Shown here piece after piece: positions 35,882 to 45,145 of a stretch of 64,000 bases of DNA. Position numbers and translations under genes: made by a program. The stretch comes from Lachnospiraceae bacterium GAM79 (GTDB lineage Bacteria; Bacillota; Clostridia; Lachnospirales; Lachnospiraceae). The notes under the pieces were generated by a model. That model did not search any database, had not been told where the DNA came from, and saw nothing but the letters and a program-made list of their open reading frames with translations. Where the stretch lies: positions 1 through 64,000 of the forward strand of contig AP018536.1 in NCBI GenBank assembly GCA_003584705.1, given 5' to 3'. Position 1 is the stretch's first letter. Every line of letters starts with the position of its first letter.

Positions 35882-37648
35882 ATGAAACGATTTAAGCGTT
35901 GGGTTCTGACCTTTCTGTTAATCGTATCCACGCTGGCACCCATGACGGTGTACGCCGAGGGCGAGGGAAACATTGACAACGGTGGTGGAGGATTAGGACA
36001 AGGAACGAACACAAACTACTGGAATAAAGGGGATGAAGGAGTCAGAGCCACTGTGGTAAGTGCAAGTGATGGAAGTGCAGTGACAGCATCCATTGATTTG
36101 ACTAACAGAAGTCCAAGTGATATCAAGGTACATTTTGGAAAGGTGTGTAAGTCTGATTACAGGGGAGGAGCAGGTCTCTCTGCAAAGGTAGGAGGTTATG
36201 ATTATTATGTTCCTGCGCAGTCGCTGCCTAAAATCATTACAACATCATCAGGGAGTGCAAGTATTGCCGCCATCAAAAGTTACTTTACGGATGAGCAGGT
36301 CATCAGAAGTATAGCAGGATATGTGGGGATGGATTACGACACCCTGACAGGTGGAGATTATAAGTTATTATTGGAACCCATTGCCTATGTGACTTTTGAA
36401 GGAGTACGAACAGCCTTTACAGCAACGGAGGCAGCTATGTATAACCAAGTCAGAGGGGGCATGGTACGAAAAAAGCTGACTTCACTGACACACAAAAATC
36501 TGCCTCTTGCCATGTTCCTTGAAACATCTGATCTGGGATATCCGGCTTGGGGAGGCAGTAAGAACCAGAAGGTATCCGATGAGGAGATTATCGGTTCGTT
36601 AGGTCTTGGTATTGTACGTTTTAATGAGGTGGTCACGCCGGAAGTGATTGCTGCAGACTATGAGTACCGGGTAAATACCGATGTGGTAACAGCCGTAACG
36701 GTCAGCGGAGGACAGAGTGATCCAGACAATCCCGTGAGTGTGACTTTTCACATCCTTGGGAGAAGTTATACCGTAAATAATGTGTATTATCCGGAAGACG
36801 GACAGCAGCTGGTGTGGGTAAAATGGCATACACCATCCACCGAACAGCATATCACGATCAGCGTAAGCGTCAGCGGAGGAGGAAGTTCAAACAGGGGAAC
36901 CATTACTGCCAATATCGTAAACCTTGATAAGAATCCACCGCCCAATCCGGTAGCCGATGACAGAAACGATTCTTACAATGCAGGCAATGCCATTGTCCCG
37001 GCAAATCCGCAGAAGACAAACGCATCATGGAGTGTGTGGAGACCGTGGTGGAAAGAATACTGGGTATGGCATAGTGACTGGAAATGGCATTCCGGCTCAC
37101 ATTCTTCGTCCTGTTCTCCGGGATGTTCCAGTAGCCACGGACATTGGGAAGATGAGGGAGAATATGTGGATGAAGGCTGGTGGGAATTTGATTTAGACCG
37201 GTATTCCGCTTCCCTTTCTGCATCCATGGAACTTAGTGCGGATGAAAAATCCCCGACAGCAACGGACACCACCATCAAGAGTGGCTATGGAGTCAATATC
37301 CTTGTGAATGCCAGTGCATCCACAAGCCAGTCCTCGGCAACCACGCCGCCACAGACAGCCGTCAGTTATTTCCCGGAGTTTTATTATAAGACCTACTGGA
37401 GATTACTGGATAGGACAAGAAGCGGATACCATGCCGGGTTTGAATTTAAAAACAACCATTATTCCACCTATAACCGCAGGACGCACTTTACACCCATCTG
37501 GATGCCGGATGGTACCTATACGGTCTACACTTATTTACTGGACTGCTGGACACCGGATGGAATGCTTTGTGTGAATCTGACCGATTCGGTTCGGATATCC
37601 GGGGACTTATGGGATGACTGGCATATCGCACCGCAGAAAGTAAGGTAA
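35882..37648 (+). CDS. Large exported protein with Trp/His/Cys-rich segment
   Basis: The likely start is ATG 35882 after GGGAGGC, giving about 588 residues and a classic signal peptide (KRFKRWVLTFLLIVSTLAPMTVYAE). The frame continues upstream to 35816, but that stretch is the hairpin. The secreted domain has beta-rich segments. At about residues 380-440 there is a striking run of Trp with His and Cys (motifs WSVWRPWWKEYWVW, HSGSHSSSCSPGC). No C-terminal anchor or sortase motif is seen. I do not recognise the family. It lies between the Tad and type IV secretion modules and may be a surface adhesin. Confidence 0.7.
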   Translation: MKRFKRWVLTFLLIVSTLAPMTVYAEGEGNIDNGGGGLGQGTNTNYWNKGDEGVRATVVSASDGSAVTASIDLTNRSPSDIKVHFGKVCKSDYRGGAGLSAKVGGYDYYVPAQSLPKIITTSSGSASIAAIKSYFTDEQVIRSIAGYVGMDYDTLTGGDYKLLLEPIAYVTFEGVRTAFTATEAAMYNQVRGGMVRKKLTSLTHKNLPLAMFLETSDLGYPAWGGSKNQKVSDEEIIGSLGLGIVRFNEVVTPEVIAADYEYRVNTDVVTAVTVSGGQSDPDNPVSVTFHILGRSYTVNNVYYPEDGQQLVWVKWHTPSTEQHITISVSVSGGGSSNRGTITANIVNLDKNPPPNPVADDRNDSYNAGNAIVPANPQKTNASWSVWRPWWKEYWVWHSDWKWHSGSHSSSCSPGCSSSHGHWEDEGEYVDEGWWEFDLDRYSASLSASMELSADEKSPTATDTTIKSGYGVNILVNASASTSQSSATTPPQTAVSYFPEFYYKTYWRLLDRTRSGYHAGFEFKNNHYSTYNRRTHFTPIWMPDGTYTVYTYLLDCWTPDGMLCVNLTDSVRISGDLWDDWHIAPQKVR

Positions 37649-37653
37649 CAAAG

Positions 37654-38118
37654 ATGGCATATGAAAGAATCGATAAACCAAAAGGTCTGCTCTATCACTA
37701 CACAAAACGAGAGAACGTGGAATCCATCTTAAGAGATGGAAGGATACGGAAATTTAAGGACTCGGAATGCTGGTTCTGTACTTCGCTGGAGGATACCTTG
37801 CGATTAATGGAACTGACGGTAATGCAGGAGGGGAAGTTATACTTTGATGCAAACGGATTTCCAAGACAGTATCCGAAGTTTGTACCGGAAGATTATGTCA
37901 TCTTAGAACTGGCACCCCGGCATCAGAACGGAGAATGGGTGCGATGGAATCAGGAACTTCCGAAAGATGTACCGGAGGCTCTGCTGAAACTTGGAGAAGA
38001 GTTCAGTCATTTGAAAGCAGGATTCAGGGGAGATTTGAGGTTTTATGAAAATCCAAATGTATATGAGGTTGCAGAACTGCTTCAGGAGCAGACACCAGCC
38101 ATGCAGATGGATATGTAA
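37654..38118 (+). CDS. Unknown protein, possibly ADP-ribosyltransferase-fold
   Basis: The 154-residue protein begins KGLLYHYTKRENVESILRDGRIRKF and continues CWFCTSLEDTLRLM. The LYHYT...SIL..G.I pattern is typical of ADP-ribosyltransferase-like folds (DarT, RNA 2'-phosphotransferase and related DUF families). The full catalytic set is not provable by eye. It ends EQTPAMQMDM, one of the clear Met-rich tails. It follows the exported-protein gene by 5 bases and precedes a terminator. Confidence 0.55.
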   Translation: MAYERIDKPKGLLYHYTKRENVESILRDGRIRKFKDSECWFCTSLEDTLRLMELTVMQEGKLYFDANGFPRQYPKFVPEDYVILELAPRHQNGEWVRWNQELPKDVPEALLKLGEEFSHLKAGFRGDLRFYENPNVYEVAELLQEQTPAMQMDM

Positions 38119-38135
38119 CGAAAAAACAGAGAAGA

Positions 38136-38164
38136 AAAAGGCTGCATCCGTGCAGTCTTTTTTC
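38136..38164 (+). terminator. Intrinsic terminator before the VirB2-like gene
   Basis: AAGGCTGCA-TCCG-TGCAGTCTT has a stem of about nine pairs including one G-U, followed by a run of T. It lies 18 bases after the stop of the ART-like gene and 40 bases before the VirB2-like start, so it may be a terminator or an attenuator for the secretion operon. Confidence 0.75.
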
Positions 38165-38205
38165 GCGAATAAGGGCAGGAAGTCCGACAAAGAAAGGAAA
38201 ATTAG

Positions 38206-38544
38206 ATGAAAAAGAAGAAATGGTTAGTTATGGTAACGCTGGTGTTTGTATTTTCCCTCATGTTCGGGACAACGGTATCTGCGGCAGGAACCGGAGATGT
38301 GGCAGGAGCCATTGAGGGAACATGGAATGACGCATCAGAGCAGATTAAGACGGTGGTAAACAAGGTTGTGTTTCCGGCAATTGATTTGATCCTTGCGGTA
38401 TTTTTCTTTGCAAAGCTGGGTACCGCATATTTTGATTACAGAAAGCACGGACAGTTTGAGTGGGCAGCACCGGCAATCCTGTTTGCCTGCCTTGTGTTTA
38501 CCTTAACGGCACCTGCATATATCTGGACAATTCTTGGAATATAG
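38206..38544 (+). CDS. VirB2/TrbC-like pilin candidate (DUF3852-like)
   Basis: The 112-residue protein has a cleavable signal peptide (KKKKWLVMVTLVFVFSLMFGTTVSAAG) and two more hydrophobic segments (about 60-77 and 90-111). This is the usual architecture of small T4SS pilin-like subunits in Gram-positive ICEs. The DUF3852 label is from memory. The gene overlaps the next start region and heads the conjugation module. Confidence 0.7.
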   Translation: MKKKKWLVMVTLVFVFSLMFGTTVSAAGTGDVAGAIEGTWNDASEQIKTVVNKVVFPAIDLILAVFFFAKLGTAYFDYRKHGQFEWAAPAILFACLVFTLTAPAYIWTILGI

Positions 38545-38554
38545 GAGGCAGGGC

Positions 38555-38995
38555 ATGACTTTTTTTGAGGAAGAATTAAAAAAGATTATGGCAGAAAGTG
38601 CCATTTTAAAAGACCAGAGGTATGTAGGGCGAATCTGCTATGGAACCATCGGGGAGGATCTGCGAGCAAGGATTGAGTTTGTAACACTCGGCATAAGCAA
38701 CCAGTATGCAGGACTTAAGGCATCCATTTTCAACAGAAAAGAAGGCGTGGTAGACAGCGTGCTTCTCCGGTTTATGGATGTCTGGGGCAAACAAAAGGTG
38801 GGCAATCCGAATTTCAGGGAGGGTGTGGAACCGCACATCTGGGCAGACGGGGGAAAAACGGACTGGTATGTGTTCCATCCGTCAAAGGCAGACTACCAGA
38901 AGCTGGCAGCCGGAGTGGAGAGGTATCTGTCCGTATTTCAGGATATGGAAATGACACAGTCCCCAAGTTACGGGAGCCAGCAGATAAGCCCGTAA
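38555..38995 (+). CDS. Conserved conjugative-element protein of unknown function
   Basis: About 146 residues from ATG 38555, 6 bases after GGAGG; the upstream in-frame ATG at 38534 falls within the previous gene. The sequence shows no membrane segment. Phrases such as IEFVTLGISNQYAGLKASIFNRKEGVVDSVLLRFMDVWG have an alpha/beta look. Its position between VirB2-like and VirB6-like genes suggests a cytoplasmic accessory role in transfer. Confidence 0.6.
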   Translation: MTFFEEELKKIMAESAILKDQRYVGRICYGTIGEDLRARIEFVTLGISNQYAGLKASIFNRKEGVVDSVLLRFMDVWGKQKVGNPNFREGVEPHIWADGGKTDWYVFHPSKADYQKLAAGVERYLSVFQDMEMTQSPSYGSQQISP

Positions 38996-39025
38996 AACAG
39001 GCAGCCGACAGAAAGGTGGTGTGAT

Positions 39026-39886
39026 ATGTTTATATTTGATTTTGTGGCAGAGACTGTGCTGGACCAGATCATAGACTGGCTGTATGGAAAAATCATTGGT
39101 TTCTTAAATGATTTCTTTGTCATGATGAACAACATGGGAGTGGAACTGTTTGACCTGCCTTGGGTGGAAGCAGTTACCACTTTTTTTGGTTACTTTGGAT
39201 GGGCATTGTTTGGTGTCGGCCTTGTGGTGGGAGCCTTTGAGTGCGCCATTGAATATCAGGGAGGAAGGGGCAGCATTAAGGATACAGCCATGAACTATAT
39301 TAAGGGGTTCATGGCTGTAAATCTGTTCACCATTGTGCCTGTCAACCTGTATTCCCTCTGTGTTTCCCTGCAAGGAACCTTCGGCTCGGCGATTACAGGC
39401 ATTATAGATACGGAAAGCATCGGGCTGACGGCACAGCAGGTGTTAATGTCTGCGTCTTTTCCGGGTGTAGGAAATCCTATCCTGCAAATATTCTGTGCCA
39501 TTATGATGGGATATGCCGTGATAAAGGTGTTCTTTGCAAACTTAAAAAGGGGAGGCATTCTGCTGATCCAGATCGCAGTAGGAAGCCTTTATATGTTCTC
39601 CGTTCCAAGGGGATACATAGACGGCTTTATTCAGTGGTGCAAGCAGGTCATCGGAATCTGCATGACTGCCTTTTTGCAGTCCACCATCTTAACCGCAGGA
39701 CTGATGGTGTTTAAAGACCATCCGCTGTTAGGGCTTGGACTCATGCTGTCCAGTACGGAAGTGCCCCGGATTGCAGGACAGTTTGGTTTGGATACCAGCA
39801 CCAAGACCAATATCATGAGCAGTGTATATGCAGCCCAGACCGCCATCAACATGACCAGAACTGTTGTGAAAGCAGTGGCCGCATAA
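39026..39886 (+). CDS. VirB6/TrbL-like polytopic membrane protein (DUF6045-like)
   Basis: The 286-residue protein has about six hydrophobic segments and an N-terminal amphipathic region (LDQIIDWLYGKIIGFLNDFF). Such proteins form the inner-membrane core of conjugative type IV secretion. The sequence GFMAVNLFTIVPVNLYSL is typical of these Gram-positive homologues. The AAAGGTGGTG ribosome site precedes ATG 39026. A cytosine methylase gene follows after 19 bases. Confidence 0.75.
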   Translation: MFIFDFVAETVLDQIIDWLYGKIIGFLNDFFVMMNNMGVELFDLPWVEAVTTFFGYFGWALFGVGLVVGAFECAIEYQGGRGSIKDTAMNYIKGFMAVNLFTIVPVNLYSLCVSLQGTFGSAITGIIDTESIGLTAQQVLMSASFPGVGNPILQIFCAIMMGYAVIKVFFANLKRGGILLIQIAVGSLYMFSVPRGYIDGFIQWCKQVIGICMTAFLQSTILTAGLMVFKDHPLLGLGLMLSSTEVPRIAGQFGLDTSTKTNIMSSVYAAQTAINMTRTVVKAVAA

Positions 39887-39905
39887 GGATGGTGATACTA
39901 TCGAA

Positions 39906-41438
39906 ATGAAATTAGGAAGCCTGTTTGATGGAATCGGCGGTTTCCCTCTTGCCGCCACCATGAACGGTATCAGACCGGTATGGGCAAGCGAGATAGAACC
40001 CTTTCCGATGGCGGTAACGGCATACCGGTTCCCGGAGATGAAGCACATGGGAGATATCACAAAACTGCATGGAGAAAGCCTGCCCGTGGTGGATATTATT
40101 GCAGGAGGTTCCCCGTGTCAGGATTTGTCCGTGGCCGGGAAGAGGGAAGGACTGTCCGGGGATCGTTCCGGCTTATTCATGGAGCAGGTCAGAATCGTAA
40201 AGGAAATGAGAAAACAGGATGGAAGGAGGATGAGGAACCATAGAAGACGGACAGATGAGTTTATTCGACCTCGGTATATGCTCTGGGAAAATGTGCCGGG
40301 AGCCTTCTCAAGCGGAGAATCCTACGGAGCAGATTTCCACAAGGTCCTTGAAGAAGTCTGCTCCATCAAGGAGGCAGGCATATCTCTACCTGGACCGCCG
40401 GGAGGGGCATGGACTCCTGCCGGGATTATTATGGGAGAAGGATTCTCTGTCGCTTGGAGGATATTGGACGCTCAATTTTGGGGTGTCCCCCAAAGAAGAA
40501 ATCGCATCTTCCTTGTCGCAGATTTTGGAGGATACAGTGCCGGAGAAATATTATTTGAGTCCGACAGCGTGTGGAGGAATTATCAGAAGAAGCGAAAAGA
40601 GGGGAAAGGAATTACCTGCTATCTTAAAGCAGGCTCTGCTGATGCAGGCAGGCCAAAACATACAGAACCCCAGAAAGACTATGTAATCTGTCTTTTGGAT
40701 CAGGGCGGAGAGCGGATGGATGTGTGTGAAAATATCAGCGGAACGCTGCTTGCACACGGACGTTCCAATCCGCCTATTATTATGGCTACCAGTCAGGGAA
40801 ATGCAGAGATAGGAGTCGGCTATTGCCCCACCATTACAGCAGCGGCAGGAATGGCAGGAAATAACCAGCCGATCCTGTTTGACAATCATGGACCGGATAC
40901 GCGCTATACCGGTCCTGTGGAGGTGGCCCAGACCATCACTTCGGCACTTGGCACAGGGGGAAATAATACACCGCTTGCCGTAAATAAAGAGCCTTTCTGT
41001 ATTGCCGGAAACATTGTAAACAGGAAAGAAAAAAATGGCGGAAACGGCTGCGGTTACCAGCAGGGCATCAGTTATACCCTGACCACAGAGGACAGGCATT
41101 GTATCTACATTCCCCACGAACAAGAAGAACCTTACCAGAAGGTAATCGGAAGCCTGTGTGCCGGGGATGAAAAGATGATCGGCAATCAGTATGTGGAGCA
41201 GGGCAAGTGCATTGTGGATGCGACCAGACTTGTGCGCAGGCTGATTCCGTTGGAATGTGAACGCCTGATGGGGTTCCCGGATTACTGGACGGACATACCA
41301 AGGGCAAGTGACAGTGCAAGATACAGAGCGCTGGGGAACAGTGTGGCGGTGCCATGCGTAGATTTTATTCTATGCGGCATCGCCATGTACTTATCAAAAA
41401 TGGGAGAGGAGGAAGAGGATGTATATCTATCCCGATAA
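39906..41438 (+). CDS. C5-cytosine DNA methyltransferase
   Basis: The 510-residue enzyme has all main motifs: LFDGIGGFPLA (I), the catalytic PCQ with Cys71 in GGSPCQDLS (IV), LWENVPGAFSS (VI), QRRNRIFLV (VIII), and the C-terminal RALGNSVAVPCV (X). The target-recognition region between motifs VIII and IX is long. No restriction gene is nearby, so it is an orphan methylase that could shield the element from host cleavage. Its end overlaps the PrgI gene by 20 bases. Confidence 0.92.
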   Translation: MKLGSLFDGIGGFPLAATMNGIRPVWASEIEPFPMAVTAYRFPEMKHMGDITKLHGESLPVVDIIAGGSPCQDLSVAGKREGLSGDRSGLFMEQVRIVKEMRKQDGRRMRNHRRRTDEFIRPRYMLWENVPGAFSSGESYGADFHKVLEEVCSIKEAGISLPGPPGGAWTPAGIIMGEGFSVAWRILDAQFWGVPQRRNRIFLVADFGGYSAGEILFESDSVWRNYQKKRKEGKGITCYLKAGSADAGRPKHTEPQKDYVICLLDQGGERMDVCENISGTLLAHGRSNPPIIMATSQGNAEIGVGYCPTITAAAGMAGNNQPILFDNHGPDTRYTGPVEVAQTITSALGTGGNNTPLAVNKEPFCIAGNIVNRKEKNGGNGCGYQQGISYTLTTEDRHCIYIPHEQEEPYQKVIGSLCAGDEKMIGNQYVEQGKCIVDATRLVRRLIPLECERLMGFPDYWTDIPRASDSARYRALGNSVAVPCVDFILCGIAMYLSKMGEEEEDVYLSR

Positions 41439-41688
41439 CTTGAAGGCAAAGGCAACCATGTGGCTGTGGGGATTAAAGGACTTAGCCATTGTCGGAATCA
41501 TTATTTTATTCTCTGTGTTTGCGTTCGCCTATGCAGGGGTGTGGTTCCCGTTAGTCATCGCAGGAGCCTATGCCTTTCTGACCATACAGGTGGAGGATAC
41601 GACCATTATGGATTTTATCCGGTATGCCTGTGCTTATTTTTTCATGGATCAGCAGCAATATGAATGGAGGTACACACCGGATGAGTAA
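41419..41688 (+). CDS. PrgI/VirB3-like conjugation membrane protein
   Basis: The 89-residue protein has two hydrophobic segments (about 24-40 and 44-58) and the ending MDQQQYEWRY, the layout of PrgI-family VirB3-like proteins. It sits, as expected, immediately before the VirB4 genes. It overlaps the methylase gene upstream and the next gene by 8 bases. Confidence 0.82.
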   Translation: MYIYPDNLKAKATMWLWGLKDLAIVGIIILFSVFAFAYAGVWFPLVIAGAYAFLTIQVEDTTIMDFIRYACAYFFMDQQQYEWRYTPDE

Positions 41689-42253
41689 AAAGAACATGGA
41701 ATCCACCAGAGAACTGATGGGAACCAGAGAAGTGACGGATTACAGTATCCGAACATACAGGAATGAGGAGCTGGTTTACTTTTTAATCCAGCCCAGCAAC
41801 ATTTCCGTGCTGTCGGAGGAGAGTCTGTCAGCCAGAATTTATGGACTGATGACGGTGCTTAAGGGCATCACGGAAATCGAAATGATGTGCTTAAATTCCA
41901 GAGAGAATTTTGAGGACAACAAAAGATATCTGAAGAAGCGGATGGAGGAAGAAACCAATCCTGTGGTAAGAAAACTGCTGGAAAAGGATGCAAATTACTT
42001 AGACCGCATGCAGGTACAGATGGCAACAGCAAGGGAGTTTCTGCTGATCATCAGGCTTCGTGAAAAGAAGGAAAATGAAATTTTTTCCTACTTAAACCGC
42101 ATTGAAAAGATGCTGGCAGAGCAGGGATTTACATCCAAGAGGGCAGAGGAAGAGGATATCAAAAGAATCCTTGCAGTGTATTTTGAGCAGAATGTGACAA
42201 CCGAAAAATTCGAGGAATTTGACGGAGAAAGGTGGATTATTTTAAATGAATAA
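41681..42253 (+). CDS. VirB4-associated conjugation protein
   Basis: The 190-residue product from ATG 41681 (GGAGG 9 bases upstream) is largely helical. Its segments REVTDYSIRTYRNEELVYFLIQPSNISVLSEESLSARI and KGITEIEMMCLNSRENFEDNKRYLKKR resemble the N-terminal domain that precedes the ATPase in other VirB4 proteins. It may be a split-off N-terminal half of VirB4. It overlaps the VirB4 start by 8 bases. Confidence 0.7.
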   Translation: MSKKNMESTRELMGTREVTDYSIRTYRNEELVYFLIQPSNISVLSEESLSARIYGLMTVLKGITEIEMMCLNSRENFEDNKRYLKKRMEEETNPVVRKLLEKDANYLDRMQVQMATAREFLLIIRLREKKENEIFSYLNRIEKMLAEQGFTSKRAEEEDIKRILAVYFEQNVTTEKFEEFDGERWIILNE

Positions 42254-44081
42254 AAACAGAAAGAAAAACAGGGAAACAGAATCCACAGCAGAGGCAAAGC
42301 TGAAAGGGTTTCTGGATATGATTGCCCCGTCAGTCATCCAGTTTTATACGGATCACTATATCTGTGGAAATACCTACCGGAGTGTCTGGGCACTCCGTGA
42401 ATACCCGACAGCCACGGATGAACAGGCGATTTTAAGACACCTTGGGGAAAAGGATGGTGTTACCTTAAGAATCTACACCAGACAGGTGACACCGGCAGAG
42501 GAGAAAAAGATCATCAGCAATGCGGCCAACAAGAACCGCATGAAACAGGGGAACACAGAGAACTTACAGGAAACGGTTACCGCAGCAAGCAACTTACAGG
42601 ATGTGACGGCCATCATTTCCACCATGCACAGGAATCGGGAGCCGCTTTTACACACCGCTGTGTTTCTTGAACTGTCTGCACCGGATATGGAAAAGCTGAA
42701 ACTGCTGCAGACGGAGGTGTTGACAGAATTAATCCGCTCCAAGTTAAATGTGGACAAGCTCCTGCTGCGCCAGAAGCAGGGCTTTCTGTGTGTCCACCCG
42801 GCAGGAAGAAATGTGTTCCGTGAGCAGTTTGAACGGGCACTCCCTGCCTCCAGTGTAGCAAATCTGTTCCCTTTTAACTATTCCGGCAAGACAGATAAGA
42901 ATGGCTTTTATATCGGCAGGGATAAGTTTGGAAGCAATGTCATTGTGGACTTTAACCAGAGAGCCGATGACAAGACCAATGCCAATATCCTGATCCTTGG
43001 AAACTCCGGACAGGGAAAGTCCTATCTGTTAAAGCTGATACTGACCATTTTAAGGGAATCCGGTATGAAGGTCATCTGCCTTGATCCGGAGCATGAATAC
43101 ATCGACCTTACCAATAATCTGGGCGGATGCTTTGTGGATCTGATGAGCGGAGAATATATCATCAACGTGCTGGAGCCAAAGACTTGGGATGAGAACGGAA
43201 GCCCGGAGGACACGGATGCACCATATACGTTCCGCTGTTCCTCCAGATTAAGCCAGCACATCTCTTTCTTAAAGGACTTTTTTGGTACCTACAAGAATTT
43301 CACGGACAGCCAGATTGATACCATTGAAATCATGTTAGGAAAGCTGTATGAGAAGTGGAATATCCGGGATGATACGGACTTTAGTAAGCTGACACCGGAA
43401 GATTACCCCATCCTTTCAGATCTTTATGATCTGATGGAAGAGGAATACAGGCACTACGATGCCAAAAAGAAAGAACTGTATACCGCAGAATTATTGCAGG
43501 AAATCTGTTTAGGACTTCACTCCATGTGTAAAGGAGCGGAGTCCAAATTTTTTAACGGACATACCAACATCACGGACAGCAGCTTCCTGACATTCGGTGT
43601 CAAAGGACTGCTGCAGGCAAGCAGAAATGTGAAGGATGCCATGTTGTTTAACATTCTTTCCTACATGTCCAATGAACTGCTTACCAATGGACATACTGCC
43701 GCCAGCATCGATGAGTTTTATCTGTTCTTGACCAACCTGACAGCGGTGGAATATATCCGCAACTTCATGAAACGTGTCCGTAAAAAGGAAAGTGCAGTCA
43801 TTCTCGCCAGCCAGAATCTGGAGGACTTTAATATTGACGGTATCAGAGAATATACAAAACCGCTGTTTTCCATTCCGACACATGCCTTTTTATTCAATGC
43901 CGGAAATATCGATGCCAGATTTTACATCGATACTTTGCAGCTTGAGAAGAGTGAGTACAACCTGATCCGTTATCCCCAGAGAGGTGTGTGTCTCTATAAG
44001 TGCGGCAACGAAAGGTATAACCTGATGGTTCATGCACCGGAATATAAGGAGAAGCTGTTTGGTAATGCAGGAGGCCGCTAA
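42246..44081 (+). CDS. VirB4-family conjugation ATPase
   Basis: The 611-residue ATPase has Walker A LGNSGQGKSYLLK at about residue 252, Walker B IDEFYLFLT, and the conserved KKESAVILASQNLEDF region. It energises type IV secretion assembly and substrate transfer at the cytoplasmic membrane. The adjacent upstream genes (PrgI-like and the 190-residue protein) confirm the context. It carries no Met-rich tail (ends NAGGR). Confidence 0.92.
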   Translation: MNKNRKKNRETESTAEAKLKGFLDMIAPSVIQFYTDHYICGNTYRSVWALREYPTATDEQAILRHLGEKDGVTLRIYTRQVTPAEEKKIISNAANKNRMKQGNTENLQETVTAASNLQDVTAIISTMHRNREPLLHTAVFLELSAPDMEKLKLLQTEVLTELIRSKLNVDKLLLRQKQGFLCVHPAGRNVFREQFERALPASSVANLFPFNYSGKTDKNGFYIGRDKFGSNVIVDFNQRADDKTNANILILGNSGQGKSYLLKLILTILRESGMKVICLDPEHEYIDLTNNLGGCFVDLMSGEYIINVLEPKTWDENGSPEDTDAPYTFRCSSRLSQHISFLKDFFGTYKNFTDSQIDTIEIMLGKLYEKWNIRDDTDFSKLTPEDYPILSDLYDLMEEEYRHYDAKKKELYTAELLQEICLGLHSMCKGAESKFFNGHTNITDSSFLTFGVKGLLQASRNVKDAMLFNILSYMSNELLTNGHTAASIDEFYLFLTNLTAVEYIRNFMKRVRKKESAVILASQNLEDFNIDGIREYTKPLFSIPTHAFLFNAGNIDARFYIDTLQLEKSEYNLIRYPQRGVCLYKCGNERYNLMVHAPEYKEKLFGNAGGR

Positions 44082-44087
44082 GCGGGA

Positions 44088-45113
44088 ATGCCGATGGATT
44101 TACGGGAGCAGAAATTCGGGATTGAAATAGAACTGACCGGTCTTACCAGAAAAAGGGCGGCAGAGGTAATTGGAAAGTATCTGGGGCAGGAACCCCATTA
44201 CGATGGCGGCTATTATGAGGAATACAGTGTCAGGGACGGACAGGGAAGAAAGTGGAAAGTCATGTATGACTCCAGTATTGTTGCAGTGAAAAAGGGAGGC
44301 GGTTCTGCCGGGGATGAGTACAAGGTGGAATTTGTATCCCCCATCTGTGAGTATGCAGATATCCCAACGATTCAGGAACTGGTACGGCAGTTAAGACACG
44401 CAGGAGCCATAGCCGGGGAAAATGCCGGTATCCATGTTCATGTGAATGCAGCACCCTATACGGCAAGAACACTCCGCAACATTACAAACATCATGTACTG
44501 CAAGGAGGATCTGATTTATAAAGCATTGCAGGTAGATGTGGAGAGGGAACACAGATACTGCAAAAAAGTGGAGGAAAGTTTTTTGCAGGAACTGAACCAG
44601 AAAAAACCAAAGTCCATAGATGAAGTCAGCAACATCTGGTACCAGGGAAGGGATGGCAGAAACAGGCATTACCATGAGAGCAGATACCACTGTCTGAACC
44701 TGCACAGTGTGTTCCAGAAGGGAACCATTGAGTTTAGGCTCTTTAATTCCACTACCCACGCAGGAAAAATCAAGACCTATATACAGCTCTGCCTTGCCAT
44801 CTCTGCACAGGCGTTAAACCAGAGCAGTGCCAGCCGTATCAAGACAACCAGCACCAACGAGAAATATACCTTCCGCACATGGCTTCTCCGTCTGGGAATG
44901 ATCGGGGATGAGTTTAAGACCGCCCGTAAGTTTCTTTTGGAGAACCTTGAAGGCGGGATTGCATGGAAGGACCCGGAACAGGCAGAGAGACAAAAGGAGA
45001 GACTTAGAGCAAAAAAGGAAAAAGAAGAAGCAAATCAGACAGCGGAGGCAGAGAACCTTCAGTTAGAAGAAGGTGCGGAAGAAGAGTCACAGGGAATGCA
45101 TATGACCATGTAA
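44088..45113 (+). CDS. Amidoligase-family protein
   Basis: The 341-residue protein has the signature of the Amidoligase_2 family: FGIEIELTGL near residue 10, EFVSPI near residue 80, AGIHVHVNA near residue 120, and the arginine-bearing RYHCLNLHSVF...GTIEFRLFNST. These are ATP-grasp/glutamine-synthetase-like enzymes thought to form amide or isopeptide links. A GGCT-like gene follows after 32 bases, a pairing reported for this family by Iyer, Aravind and co-workers. The C terminus is Lys/Glu-rich and ends EESQGMHMTM. The substrate is unknown. Confidence 0.85.
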   Translation: MPMDLREQKFGIEIELTGLTRKRAAEVIGKYLGQEPHYDGGYYEEYSVRDGQGRKWKVMYDSSIVAVKKGGGSAGDEYKVEFVSPICEYADIPTIQELVRQLRHAGAIAGENAGIHVHVNAAPYTARTLRNITNIMYCKEDLIYKALQVDVEREHRYCKKVEESFLQELNQKKPKSIDEVSNIWYQGRDGRNRHYHESRYHCLNLHSVFQKGTIEFRLFNSTTHAGKIKTYIQLCLAISAQALNQSSASRIKTTSTNEKYTFRTWLLRLGMIGDEFKTARKFLLENLEGGIAWKDPEQAERQKERLRAKKEKEEANQTAEAENLQLEEGAEEESQGMHMTM

Positions 45114-45145
45114 ACAATTAGAGATTTTAAGAAAGGCAGAGAGAA

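Noticed and set aside
40255-40686. 143-codon frame inside the C5 methylase gene
   Set aside because: Alternate-frame shadow; the methylase frame carries all motifs without interruption, so no frameshift is needed.
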